Shown: in pieces, positions 22,724-35,001 of the stretch | Numbering within the stretch: position 1 is the first letter of the stretch | Layout of the letters: each line of letters begins with the position of its first letter | NCBI GenBank assembly: GCA_021014325.1 | Contig: CM037467.1 | Location: forward strand, 2,046,001 to 2,110,000 | Reading direction: 5' to 3' | Source of the DNA: Plazaster borealis | Taxonomy: Eukaryota > Echinodermata > Asteroidea > Forcipulatida > Labidiasteridae | Length of the DNA stretch: 64,000 bases | The notes under the pieces: model-generated | Told to the model about the DNA's origin: nothing | The model's database searches: none | The model's input: the letters and a program-made list of their open reading frames with translations, nothing else | Translations under genes and position numbers: made by a program

Positions 22724-23000
22724 CAACTTTGTGATAACAGCGCAGAGTCCATTTCCCACCTCGCCAACCCCACCACCCCTTCCCGTAAATAATTATCACT
22801 GCCGATTTCAACCGGCAGCTTCCCTGCCGCACGGACTAAAGCATTTAGAAGAAAGGCGGGACAATAGGGACTCCGTAGTGGCGTTCCAGCCCAAGTGCGC
22901 GAATTCATGTGACGGAAAACGAAACTTGATAAATCGGGGTAGATTGCAGACGACGAGTTTCATTGTGCTTGACGATGTTCTGCGGGCTTCAAATTCTCCT
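22724..23000 (-). other. Candidate untranslated first exon of CMAH (donor at 22724)
   Basis: On the minus strand a strong donor, AGTTG|GTAAGC, ends a GC-richer segment about 4.6 kb upstream of the CMAH coding start. It could splice to the acceptor at 18161. No open frame continues into CMAH, so it would be non-coding. The upstream boundary is not visible. This is a guess from the donor and local composition only; a first exon elsewhere in 18.2-25 kb is equally possible. Confidence 0.22.
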
Positions 23001-23370
23001 CTCAGGTGGGCTTTGACATCAGACAATTAAAATTAAAGCTAAATTAAAGTTGTTCTTGATTCTGTTAATCAAGTCAAAATTCAATTTCAATTCTTACGTG
23101 CGCGAATAATGGGGATACGAGGATACATTTAACATTTAAATGCCTGATGTTGCATCTACTCTGAGTCTTAGTCTTATTAATTAGACGAAGAAGCCAGTGG
23201 CAGTAGGCGTTTTAATAGGCGTTTTTTGTTGGGTATTGTTGTCGTTCTGAGGCATTTTTTGTGTCAACTTATATCACTTTGAAGATAGCTGTGCGTATAT
23301 GCAACGCATATCTGGGGCGCTAGTACGACCGCAGATGTCAACATTTCGAAAAAACGACTACAGCGCCCCA

Positions 23371-24071
23371 TAGCCCACCTTGTTGAGCTGTAATGGCTCT
23401 CTTTTAACATCGGTCTTATAACACTCACCATTACAGCCCACCATCCATACATGTCTTAAACGCGTAGTTTTTGATCGCAAATTTCTCCCACTTATAAACA
23501 TCACATACTACTCCAACCTACTTCGCTTTCACCAAATGATGCCTTTGTCCAGATGTGATGATTTGAAAATGGCCAAAAAAAATTGTGTACAAAAATTACA
23601 TTGAGGTTCGTCCCGCAACGGGGCCGCCATCTTACCTATGATTCACCGCCTGCTGATCGTGAGAAGTCAGGGCACCCGGCTGATCTGTCCGTGCGTGTGT
23701 GTATGGCGTATCATGAATATGCATCAGATGATGTCACGGGAAGCCGCACTTCGGAGCTCGATGTGTGCGCGCGGCGGGGTGCACGGCAATTCATGAATAT
23801 GCATAAGGTGACGTCGCACGGCGATTGCTGTAGGCTAAAAAACTACAATGCTGTTTTGCGTTCCTCGCTCGTGCTTATTCATGATCAGCCTGGCGCCCTG
23901 ACTTTCACGATCAACAGGCAGTAAAGCAGAAGTTAAATGGCGGCCCCGTTACGAGACGAACTTCAATGTAATTTTTGTACACAATTTTTTTGGCCATTTT
24001 CAAATCATCATATCTGAGTAGTATGTGATGTTTATAAGTTGGAGAAAATTACAGCTCAACAAGGTGGGCTA
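23371..24071. mobile_element. 701-bp Mutator-type element, same ends as 21858-21959, 9-bp duplication
   Basis: It starts TAGCCCACCTTGTTGAGCTG and ends TACAGCTCAACAAGGTGGGC plus TA. The flanks AGCGCCCCA at 23362-23370 and 24072-24080 are identical. Inside, long arms (about 23560-23700 and 23880-24010) are inverted around a GC-rich core that repeats ATGAATATGCAT and carries a TGACGTC site. No transposase frame was seen. Confidence 0.93.
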
Positions 24072-25287
24072 AGCGCCCCAGTACTTTCAGTTTCAATACA
24101 GCTTTAGAACCCGACGACCCAATTCCATAAAACATCGTCACAAAACTAGCAATAACTCATATATTTATATATAAATAAACAGGCCATATGAGCACGACGT
24201 AATGAACATAAAAATGTAAAAATGTTTACGATATACATACATTTAACAGTCGAAATTATTTCCCAAAGCGAGGAAGTTGTGGTTACGATGTGCTGTCTGC
24301 CATGTTGGTCTGATGGTTGGTATGTTCCGTTTTAATTCTCCTGTTGATGACAACGTCCCCGTGGTGGAGGCCGGTCGTCGTACACATGCACATTATGAAC
24401 ACGAGGTCGAGGAAGTGTAGCTACTTGTGTGATGTGACAGCAGCACGCAACGGCAATGAGTACGTGATGCGAGAATGACACACTGACTGCTGATCAAACA
24501 TCACCTTTGCTCTTGGGTGGGACGATAATGCCGGATGCCAATTAACTAAATGTAAATACTGTTATAAACTGTTGTGTGTGTTCTCCTCTTGCGTGGTCGT
24601 CATTGAAGTGGGGGTTGAGGGGGGATTAATGCCCTAGTTGGGTTGGGAGGGTGGGGGGGGGGGGGGGCAAGTGGCATTATGCGTAACACAGCCGTGTAAC
24701 CAGGAGGCGGGGCGGCCCCTGTCATCTTGCCCAACAAATGACACTAACATGAGAATAATAATAATGTAGAGATTAGATATCAACGAGAAAGTTACCGGTT
24801 GACAAAAGCGGGCCGCTCTTCGTTGGATCTTTCAAGCTCAGATGTGTTTATTGGTCACAAGAGGGCGGCACAGCCTTATTAAAAAGTTGGTCAAACGTCT
24901 TCAAGAAACCACAGTACATATTTTGATATAAAGATCTTGTCTCCTCATCATATTGATTTTAATGCGAACACCTATACATTTTTAAAACAAGTCAAATTCC
25001 CCATTAAAGGGTCTGTATACGTTTGGTAATTACTCATAAAATTAATGGCAATAAAAATTTAACTGTAAGTCTAGGCCTACAGCAGCTTCTGATATAAAGC
25101 ATTATTGAGAAGATTTCACTTTGAAGTGTGTTTATGTAAAAAGATATCCCTTTTTATCCAAATAAACTTGATCCAGATTGTGTATCCCTATTGCAGATTC
25201 TTCTTCCTGCGTGGACAACCGCTCCAGATTTACGGTAATATCTCAAAAACACTACCACCTTTTGAAAGCAGTGATTCACAGTTTGAT

Positions 25288-25675
25288 TTTAAAGGCACTG
25301 GACACGTTTGGTAATTGTCAAAGACCAGTAGGCCTATTCTCACTTGGTGTATCCCAACATATAATAACAAAAAATAACAAGCCTGTGAAAATTTGGGCTC
25401 ACTTGGTCATCGAAGTTGCAAGAAAATGATGAAAGAAAAAACACCCTTGTTATACAAATTTGTGTGCTTTCAGATGCCTGAAAAGGGCTTCAGGCCTGAA
25501 GTCTTTTATTATTTTAATGAGAAATTACCTCTTTCTCAAAAACTACGTTACTTCAGAGGGAGTAGTTTCTCACAATGATTTATACTATCAACAGCTCTCC
25601 ATTGCTTGTTACCAAGTAAATTTTTATGCTAATATACGTTTTGAGTAATTACCAAATGTGTACAGTGCCTTTAAA
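25288..25675 (+). mobile_element. MITE, TTAAAGGCACTG family
   Basis: A near-complete copy with ends TTTTAAAGGCACTGGACACG and GTGTACAGTGCCTTTAAAG. Its ends match each other better than those of the 19317 copy, so this may be close to the family consensus. Confidence 0.88.
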
Positions 25676-27102
25676 GCAACTTTTTGTTCTAAACCAGTGC
25701 ATTGTCATCATTTTAAACCATTGCATGTTTTTAGTTCTAACGAATTGACAAATGTAATTGTTTTGGCAGAACTTAGTGTTATTTTAACACCCTATATGAT
25801 GTAAATTTTGGTTCTTTTTTTGGTATATATAGGTGACAACACCCATGGTGTCAATTTAAACACCCCAGCAGTGTCCAAAGACATGTTTTCAAAATGTTCT
25901 CATTACTTTTCACCAGCTAGCTCTTTGAATTCAGACATTTCCACACCGAACACCTTGTTTTTGTTTCAACAAAAACTTATGTCTTGTTATGTCTATGGAG
26001 TCTAGCTTCACAATAGTCAAAGAATATTTTCCCATGGCAAAACTATTGTGTATCATGTAACTTTAATCAATATCAAACAAATGATTAGAACATCTTCAAT
26101 GTTTCTGCTGTTAGCTTACGCATTGAATTTAAAATTTCAGTTTTATTTCTACACAGAAGTCATAAGCATAATTTAAATATCCATAATGAGGCAGGACTGG
26201 AACAAGTTTGGTCCCCTTTTCGTGTGTGAATTACAGTGTATATAATTACAGGTAACCTGCCTCAGATGGCATTGCCTGGTAAAAAACATGTTACACCCCT
26301 CCAAAATTTAGAGTTATAAACCCTAAATTACCTTTCAAGATTTGTCACAGAGTAACAACCCTCTGTTGGGTCATAGATTGGTAAATACTCCAAAAATTAA
26401 TGACCATAACAACTTTTGGGGTGAGAAGCACTGCAGCTGTTGATAGTATAAACTATTTTGAGAAAGGATTCCCTTCAAAGTAATCTGGTTTAGAGGGTTT
26501 CACCCAAACACATTTGAATGTGAGAATGACTCATGCATGAATTGTTTCTCAGATTTCTGAGTGTCTGAGTGTTGGTGTCCGTTTCTCAGCCAGAGATGCG
26601 GTTGGTACCCACTGTGGTTACACCCCTATGTTTCGACACCCCTATGTTCCGACAACCCTGGTGTATTTTAACCCTAATCCTATGTAAATCATGAGGGAAT
26701 ATAGAGCAGTCCCCCCACTGTTACCTCGCTAAAGGTGGATGGAATCGACATTCTTGTGAAAATACTGTGATTTTCTTTTTCTTTTCAGCAAGTACCCGCA
26801 CTGTTCAGCCTCCATGGTTCAGCTGAAACTTTCACATGTGAATTTTATTGTATCTTTCTTTATAATGTTGCCTATAAATCAGCATTACATTGACAAAAAC
26901 CAATCTATGGCCCTAACTTTAAAAAAAGTCTTACAACAACGTTTTCCCAGGAACAGTTCTGGTTCCAGTCTGCATGTAGCTGAAATTCATCACAGTTATT
27001 TAAAAACAACCAATCAAACCTCATTACACATAAAACAAAATGGCACAGCCAAATGTAATGGTTGAGGCTTGAACACATGACATCACACCATTTGACATTG
27101 TA

Positions 27103-27580
27103 GAGCTCAAAATTAACAATGGACCGCAAGCCCAAGGCCAGTCTTGTTTCGATCCAGATTTATAGACTTGCCCAGTCCCACCGAATCAGCCTCCCAAACA
27201 GTCGAATTGCAGCTTCTACTGGTGTCTAATACAAAAAACAGTTACGCCAATCAAGACTAGCCCAAGGCCAGTGATTTTAGAATTGGACCATTAAACCCAT
27301 GACTGGAAAAGCCTTGTGGACTTGTTTTTTTTCAATTGAATAATAAAAGGATACCTCATTTTGTAATATCTTTGTGAAAAAATCTGATAATATCTTTCAA
27401 TTCTATTGAGTATCAAAGTATGCTTACACATAAGACAAATGAAATCTAAATATATCTAGATCTTCTCTTAGTGCTTGTTCAACTCGTTTTGATTCTGGTC
27501 TTGTAAAATAAATTATGGTCTAGTAAACATTTTGAGCTACAAGCCGTGTGGTTTTTCCACCCCAAATTTGAGCCCTGCAT
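27103..27580. mobile_element. MITE, AGGGCTCGAAATT/AAATTYGAGCCCTG family
   Basis: It runs from GAGCTCAAAATTAACAATGG to CCAAATTTGAGCCCTGC, with internal GGTCTAGTAAACATTTTGAG and GCCAAGGCCAGT-type blocks. Other copies are at 33802-34192 and 45682-46395 (interrupted by a SINE); fragments lie at 6820-6960, 19800-19900, 38935-39050 and 55820-56005. Confidence 0.8.
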
Positions 27581-27666
27581 TGTGTTGAACACTGCCCCAA
27601 CAAGAACCTAATCATCCAGTGGCATGCTACCACAGATCTCACAAAAGATTGCATACAGGCGGATGG

Positions 27667-27845
27667 CAGAGCTGCCAACATTTGCATCTTGCAATCAGGA
27701 AGATTTTGTCCATCAATCAGGGAGATATTTAGCATTACATTCAACATACTAGGGACAAAGTTTCCATAATCAGGGAGATTTTCAAATTTGTTCATCAGAA
27801 CATGGAAAGATTGGTTTATTTTCAGGGAGAGTTGACAGGTCTGGG
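27667..27845. mobile_element. CAGAGCTGCCAAC MITE, short form
   Basis: It starts GCAGAGCTGCCAACATTTGC and ends AGAGTTGACAGGTCTG. Repeated ATCAGGGAGAT motifs are shared with the copies at 42636-43024. This is a deletion relative of the 553-bp element at 17208. Confidence 0.82.
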
Positions 27846-27864
27846 ATGGACCTGGCCAGAGCTT

Positions 27865-28052
27865 TGTATTGAGAGAGTTGCGACATAGAGGGACCAGTTT
27901 TCTTCGGTCACGTGGTTGCTGGACGCCATTTTCGGTCCAAATGCAGCACAACCCAATGGGCAGACTAGTCTGCCACCATGTATTCGCCAATGCATTTTTT
28001 TGGGACACAAAATGGCTTATAATTGCAAGTTGACGTAACTCTCTCAATATAC
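27865..28052. mobile_element. Small inverted-repeat element, GTATTGAGAGAGTT ends
   Basis: The left end GTATTGAGAGAGTTGCGAC and right end GTAACTCTCTCAATATAC are inverted, about 188 bases overall. It sits directly before the truncated LINE at 28060. Confidence 0.7.
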
Positions 28053-28059
28053 GGCACTG

Positions 28060-28290
28060 GGCCTGGCTGGACACTGCTACAGGCATCCAGAGCTGCCGGC
28101 AAGCCGACTGGTTCTGTGGGAACCAACTCATGGGATGAGGCTGAGGGGCAGACAGAGCACCAGCTATGTCGGTGTCCTCAGGTGTGATGCTGGTGCAAAG
28201 ACCACAACAGAGCTACCTTCCAGCATAGAGGATAGAGAAGATTGGAGTCGCCGTAGGATGTCCCGCCTCCGGACGACATAATAATAATTT
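28060..28290 (+). pseudogene. 5'-truncated non-LTR retrotransposon 3' end
   Basis: One open frame reads GLAGHCYRHPELPASRLVLW and continues through WEPTHGMRLRGR to WSRRRMSRLRTT, then TAA and a (TAA)n tail. This is the usual C-terminal motif order of a LINE ORF2 after the reverse transcriptase. The minus-strand frame of about 200 codons over 27520-28131 is antisense to this and to the MITEs. Confidence 0.83.
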
Positions 28291-29372
28291 CTAATCCAGT
28301 GAGAGTTTTGAGCTACAAAACCTATGAACAAGTGGAGTTTTTATATTTTTTATTCAAGCTCAGACAGAGTCTACCAAATAGTTTAAGACACTGTTAAGTA
28401 CTTCTATTATAATAAACCTGTACAACACCTTTCAACATAATGTGACGCTCCAAGTCAAAACCAGGCACTTTCTGCCAAAACTGGGTTTATTTACTTGTTA
28501 AATATGGGATAAAAAGATGGGATAAAGAGCTTTGAAGGGAGTTTATACTTTTGGTAAATTTCAAAGACCAGTATCCTCACTTGGTGTATCCCAACATAAA
28601 CATGAAACAACAAACCTGTGAAAGTTTAAGCTCAATCGGTCATTGCAATCACCAGAAAAAAGTGGGGAAAAACCTTAAGTGTTTTCACTGTTTTCAAACA
28701 TCGAGTTTTTGACTCATGAGATCAAAACTAATTGTTTTACTCATTTCTCAAAAACTACAGCACCTCAGCCAGTAATATTTCAAGGGAAGCTTTCTATCAT
28801 CATTATCTTTAAACCATGTAAGTTTAATGTAAATCTGTGAGCTTTTCTGTTTTGTGTTTTACCAGAAGTATAGAGACCCTTTAAAATAAAACATTATTAG
28901 GCCTAAGAGGTAAAAATTTCTCAACAAAAAATGTTGAAGACATCACATTGCATTGATATCATGCCTAGTGTTCTGGTCGTCTTCCCTTTCAGTGCCTTCC
29001 GATAACTGCCTGATTTTGGAGTGGGGTGTCACATAAACTCTACTTTCGTATTTCACTTCTTCAGAGCTATCACTAAGCACAGCAATTTATACTAATAAAC
29101 TTTTCATTCATAAACATTTCAGCTAGAAAACAAAATCTATATAATCACCTTCGTAAAGAGTTCAGAATGAGACAACTATATTACACTCACATCGTCTTCA
29201 TGTTTTGTTGTTTTGTATATATACTTCACTTCAAGTTAAAATAAAATAAATTACAGATGCAAAATATAGTTTTGTCTAGTTGTTACTTAATTTTGAAAAC
29301 TGGGTACGACTTTAGACTTGTTTTTGGCTAGATTGCTGCATCTGACTATGTTTCAACTTTAAGCACAAACAT

Positions 29373-29613
29373 CAGGGCCCAATTTCATGGCTCTGCTTAC
29401 CGCCGAATTCTGCGTTTGCGATCACCATTCTTCGCTTACAGGGCAAGCGCAGAATTTCTGCGCTAGCTGCGTAAGTGAAGAATGCCTTAGTAAGGTGGAG
29501 AATGCACAATTTCCCTGCTAACCTGTGAAATCGTTTGACGTAAGTGCGGAATTCTCTGCAGCCATTAGCGCTGATTCTTTGCTTACGGTAAGCAGGGTCA
29601 TGAAATTGGGCCC
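29373..29613. mobile_element. Foldback MITE, GGGCCCAATTTCATG ends
   Basis: The left end GGGCCCAATTTCATGGCTCT and the right end GGTCATGAAATTGGGCCCC are inverted, as are the next bases (GCTTACCG / CGGTAAGC). It is a related but distinct variant of the GGGCCC family listed at 11579. Confidence 0.87.
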
Positions 29614-32449
29614 CTGCAAAGTGTCAATAGTAGACCCTAGGTGGCAGCAAGCTTCCAAGTTTATTCTGATGTTCGTGGAAACGTTCACAGGCTCAGAAGT
29701 ACATGGCGGACATTTAGCTGTCCTGCTGCCACCTAGAGTTCAACAGTCTCCAAATAGCCTATATTATGCATGTCCGATGCGCATGATCGGCGCGCATGAT
29801 CGGCGCGCAAAGATATCTGGGTGAAATCCGAGTCCAAGCAATATTCGCAACCATCATGGCGCGCTGATTTTGAAGCAATGCCGTACACAACCATAAAACC
29901 TGCCATAGGTACATATGTAAAACTACAGCATGGCGTCCATATTGGCAGCTTGATTTATTTTGTAACTGTACTCGGTTTCCCAAGATGCATTGCGGTATGT
30001 TTTTAAGATGGTGCTCGTGCATATGACTTATTGGTTTTTTGGATGTGGCTATGACGAGCTATATACATCTGACTTTGCTTCGTTAAATTTAGCCATTAGC
30101 CACAACTAATGGTAGAAGCACTTGGCTATGGCTAGATCACTGGCTCAAAATGCCAACTGCAGCAGACGTAGCCAAAATACTTTATCCACAGCCATAACAA
30201 ACTTTTATATAGCAAACAAATGTCTGGGTCTCTTATTGGCATAGTGATTATCAATGTGATTTTGCTTCACAACATCATAGGTACCAGCCTATAAATTATT
30301 TTTTTGCCCCCCCCCCCACCTCTGTCTTTGGCTATACCCAACATTTTGAAGCCTTTACAGACAGTTACAATAACTACTCAACAGAGTGTTTGTGGAAAAG
30401 ACTCCTGAGCCCAATTCCCAAATTCATGGAGCTGTTAAGCAGACAAAATTGCTTTACTTGCAAAGCAAAAAACAATTGAAAGGAAACAGCCATATACAAC
30501 ATGCATATTATAAAAATTTTAACTGGTAACCTCCTTTTGCTAAGCCAAACTTTTCAGTGTGAACTGGCTTTTTGAAATTGGCTCCATTTCAAACAGAAAA
30601 ATATACAAACAAAAAACAAACAGACACACAAACAAAATCAAATTAAATGTACAGTAGTTTTTACTTCAATTATCATACAGTTTGGTCATGAGACATGGAA
30701 GGGTGACCAGATTTCAGGCGTTTATCAAAGGAATTGTAAGCATTGTCCACCATTTTGAAGACCGCTCATTTTATGGGTCAAAATTATTCAAAGCAAACAC
30801 AACAACAGCAACAAAACCATGATAGAGAAGCGAAAGCTAAAATTTGATTACTTACTAGTACAAATTTGTCTTCTAACTGTGTTCTCCCCCACATTTTGGA
30901 AGAACTTTTAACAATGTACATAACGATTCACACACAAATATTTGCCCAAAACAGATGGAGATGATTCAATAAGCCAAAGGATCAAAATCGCAAACACAAT
31001 GTTCTTATCAATCAATCAATAAAATGCATGAATATTAAAGATCAACTTGAACGAAATTAACATTATTGTTCCTTTGTTGAAGAAAGGTAAACGAGTGATT
31101 ACATATAATTGATTACATATAATTGAGTAAAAATCATACAAATGGTTTCATAATGTAAAAAAAACTAAACACATTTTGATCAGTGTCACGCTGGGCCAAA
31201 ACGCCAAGTTTCACGAAAAGCCCAAAAGTGCATAGGAATCAAAACAGCACTGTGTCGTCACACTGTGGATACAATCCAAACAAGACAATGGAAAATGCAT
31301 AGCAACGAAGATAAACAACCTCAATCCAGTCCGTAATATTTTATGTCACCACACGGACTGGTTTTACACTGGTTTTCAGAGGCACTGGTACTTCAGTGTT
31401 GATTTCACTTTTCATTTTTATGGGTCTTTGCTGGGAACCAGGTGCTGCCAACAATGGCAAAAAACACTAGTTCAAAAAACCAATGAAGGGGGGGGCCTAG
31501 TTTTTCTGATCAAATTTCAACAAAATTACAGGGAGGAAAACTTCACACTTTATGACCAAATAATAACTAAACACACAAAAACAAAAACAAGGATAAATAG
31601 TGAAATCAGTTTGAGTGATTTCGTTCAAATTGATCTTTAAGGGAATGCCAACATCTCACACATGTTCCTACTTAAGGGAAATGCACCATATTTGTCACTT
31701 TTGCATTATTTTTGAAAATATAAGGACAAAATAAAGAACCTCAAAATGTAATGAAAACTTCCTGGTCTGGGCGCAATTTTAAAGAACTTTTGTTGACCAA
31801 AGAGGGATTTTGTTCAGATTTTCTCAACATAATTCCCAGTGCATTTTATGAGAATGTTTGTTGTCGTTTACCCATGGTGTCATTTGACAATGATATTTTC
31901 AAAAACAAAGTTCACACCAGGGGCCAATTTCATAGCGCTTAACAGTAAGCAAATTTTCGTGCTAACTTTAGCCGGAAAATATGCTAAAGAAAATTAGGCA
32001 TCAAGCTTGTGCATTTACCATGGATTTGCATTGTTACGTCATTCATTTTCATACAGTAAGCACCGGAAGGTTAGCATGCCTTTTCGTGTGTTTACAGAAG
32101 TAGCACCATTATGAAATGGAAACTCGCACAGTAAGCACAAAATCTGCCGTTAAGCAGCTCTGTGAAATTTGGCCCAAGTGTTTAAAATAATAATAACCGT
32201 GGGTGGGACAAGAAACATTTCATAAACCCCGGTCCGACCTGTAACAGCTTTATGAAATTTGGCCAAGGTTATAGAGGAACTTATCTAAACAATATTCTGA
32301 TTTTGAAGAACATCGGTAAATTATAGCGCAGCGCTTAGTACAAATAGCTGATCATGCCAACATTTAATGTCTAACAAATCAACATGTACCACAAGGCATT
32401 TCGCCGAGTACATTGTTTATATATTAAGTTGTAATCAACAAGGGAAACT

Positions 32450-32775
32450 GACTGGGTAAATTTTTAATAATTTGGGGTTGAACAAAGACTAATTGACCAG
32501 AGCGGGATCTGAACAAACGACCTCCGGATTAACGTGCCGGCGCTCTACCAACTGAGCTATCTAGCCCGATGTTGGCGGTCTACAGTTGTATGGCTTCTGA
32601 CTGGCACCACCGAACAAAGATAGCTGGCAAAATAGGGAGACCGCCAACATAGGGCTAGATAGCTCAGATAGCTTGGTAGAGCGCCGGCATGTTAAACCGG
32701 AGGTTGCTGGGTCAAATCCCGCTCTAGTCAGTTTTTCTTTGTTCAACCCCAAAATATTGAGTAAAATCTTTTGTG
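32450..32775. mobile_element. Two tRNA-derived SINEs head to head
   Basis: A minus-strand copy (about 32450-32580) is followed by a plus-strand copy (about 32581-32775). Both contain the tRNA-like head (TAGATAGCTCAG and GGTAGAGCGCCGGC, or complements), the leader GGGAGACCGCCAACAT and the tail TTTCTTTGTTCAACCCC. The plus copy has a short AGATAGCT duplication in its A box. Confidence 0.9.
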
Positions 32776-33178
32776 CTTAATTAGGTTTATGAAATTGGTT
32801 AGAATGTAGACAAGATTTTATGACTTATAATCTTTCGCAGTCTATTTATTTTATTTGGTATATCTTCTACGTGTAAAGGGAAACTAATAAACTGACAGCC
32901 AGGCTTGTATGAAGACTACAACTGTCACAGGACTTAGAATAAGTTAAATTTGCTTTAAGATAAAATTTTTGTTCTTCCATCTATCTCTAAAAATGCTTAT
33001 ATATATACACTGTTTGCAATCCTTGTGCAATAATACTAACACAATTTTAAGCCCCACTGTTTTTTGTTTTTTGTAAACACTAAAAACCAGACGAACAAAT
33101 AGAGGAGATGGGCTGATTAGCTGAAAATTTGCATGCACAGACTACACCTCATACATATTCATGATCACTCGCCATACG

Positions 33179-33552
33179 CTATTTTTGCCACCGCAAAACC
33201 CTGAACATCTCTTGGCAAGACAAGGTGTGGAATAAAGAGGTGTGGAGGAGAGTACCAGCTGGTGGTAACCCACCAGAGTTAATCACCTCGCGCATCCACA
33301 AGACCCGACTTGCCTGGTTTGGCCACATAGTGAGAATGGAAAACAGCAGACTCCCAACACGCAACCTACTTGAAACAGTAACTGGGAAATATAGACGGGG
33401 TAGGCCACGGAAGAGATGGGAAAATGACATCATCGCTAACATCACCTTTTACCTGGAACACTAAAGAGCGCTAGATAGGCAGGAGTGGAGAGTGAAAATT
33501 CATGGAGCCAACGCCCTTCGGGATATGGTGCAAGATTGATTGATTGATTGAA
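33179..33552 (+). pseudogene. Non-LTR retrotransposon reverse transcriptase C terminus, frameshifted
   Basis: Translation gives LAWFGHIVRMENSRLPTRNL, then RRGRPRKRWENDI, typical of RTE/Jockey-type ORF2 ends. A frameshift near 33465 moves the end (ALDRQEWRVKIHG to VQD, stop at 33538) into another frame. A (TTGA)n tail follows at once. Confidence 0.85.
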
Positions 33553-33801
33553 GTGCACTTGCCCGTATTCGTGCACAGGTTAAATACGCATTTGTAGTAG
33601 ACTATCGCCTGTGCAGCAGTCTACTGCAGATGCGCTTACGAAGCATGCAACAGCCGCCCATGTCTAGTACACGCACGTAAACATGGCCCTGGCTAAAGAT
33701 AGCAGCACACGTACACGTATGAGGTGTAGTAAAACAAATATAACGTGGTTTATTTCGGGTGGACTGGTCGATCAGCTCCCCTCAGTATTGGAAGTTGACA
33801 A

Positions 33802-34192
33802 ACTACAGGGCTCGAATTTTACAATGGACCACTGGCCAAGGCCAATGGTTTCAGTGTCGGGCCAGTAAACTCAAGACAGGACAAGTCCGGTGGTCTTGTT
33901 TTTTTTCAATTCGACATCTTTGTCTCAAAAGAATGATGTTCAAATGCCGAGTTTGAGTCTCATAAACATCTTTCAATCCTGCTGAGTATCACCGATAAAA
34001 CAGAAGAGATAAATCTTCTCTTAGTGTTTGTTCAAATATAACAGTTTAGATGATAAAACTGTGTTCTCATTTTGATTCTAGTCTCTTCTCATTTTGATTC
34101 TGGTCTTGTAAATAAAATCCTGGTCTAGTAAAGATTCTGAGCTACAATCCTGCGGTCTTGTGGATTTTCCCCCCCAAGTTTGAGCCCTGAAC
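33802..34192. mobile_element. MITE, AGGGCTCGAATTT family
   Basis: Complete copy: left end CAGGGCTCGAATTTTACAAT, right end CCCAAGTTTGAGCCCTGA. It shares the internal blocks TGGACCACTGGCC and TTCTGGTCTTGTAAATAAA with the 27103 and 45682 copies. On the left it abuts GAAGTTGACAAACTA, whose inverse is found right of the element. Confidence 0.83.
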
Positions 34193-35001
34193 CAGTTCCC
34201 TCGGCTTCTCTTCGGGAACTAAATTGTCAACTTCCAATACCTCAGGGAGCTAATATGGACTGTCCAACTTCAAACCATGTTGTATTTGTGTGTAACAAAA
34301 CTGAGATACAATGATTTTGCACTGGTGCGACAAAATATTTCAGCACTTTTTGGCAAGAAGGTACTAATTATTTCAGAGAGCTTTATACAGGGCTGACGTT
34401 TTGCGGGAATCAGCAAAGATGGAAATAGTGTAAAAATGCATTGTCTTGTTTGTACTTCAAGAATAACCATAAACTTATTAAAATATGTCACACAAAAAAC
34501 AGATGCACCTGAACTGAAAAAATGCAACAATTTTGTCTTATTTTCTGAAGTCAGAGTTTTGCTTGAAAAGCTTAAAACAATGTGTTCAACTAGTACAAAT
34601 ATAATACGGGGTTCGACATGAAGTATAAATTAACCCTGGAAAAAGAACCACAACAATCCAAAGAAACCCTGGCAAACAAAAAATAAATGGAACTTGGTCT
34701 TTTAGTGTTTAAATGAGTAACTCAAAAAATATACACCTTCACAGCAATTTATGGAACGCTGTCCATTAAATTATAGTAACTTTTCAACAACGACTTAAGA
34801 TTAATTGCAAAACTAAAATATTCTTTTTGTTTGAAACAAAATATGAACAAGAAAATGTTAACTTCAGAGAAAATGATACAAAAAACTTAGAAAGAAAAAA
34901 AACCCCTAATGAAGGATTGCAATTTCTGCATCAAACTGTTTAAGGATACCTGACCTTGTATGAGTTGACCCGTGGTTGACTTTTGACCTCTTAAGGTCAG
35001 G

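Larger units (their letters stand above)
21668..24147. repeat. 46-bp direct repeat bracketing ~2.4 kb
   Basis: TTTAGAACCCGACGACCCAA, continuing to CATCGTCACAAAACTA, is present at about 21668-21713 and again at about 24102-24147 without visible differences. The interval contains both Mutator-type elements, a foldback and the candidate CMAH first exon. Confidence 0.88.
18131..35001. other. CMAH-ZMYND11 intergenic region
   Basis: No conserved coding exon was found. It holds nested mobile elements between 19.3 and 25.7 kb, LINE fragments at 28.06-28.29 and 33.18-33.55 kb, SINEs at 32.45-32.77 kb and several MITEs. CMAH upstream exons and the ZMYND11 3' untranslated region must lie in it. The stretch 30.0-31.4 kb shows nothing beyond a partial MITE. 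Confidence 0.6.

Noticed and set aside
27520..28131. Minus-strand open frame of about 200 codons
   Set aside because: It is antisense to two MITEs and a LINE 3' end; the sense strand gives the recognisable LINE protein, and the composition is repeat-like.
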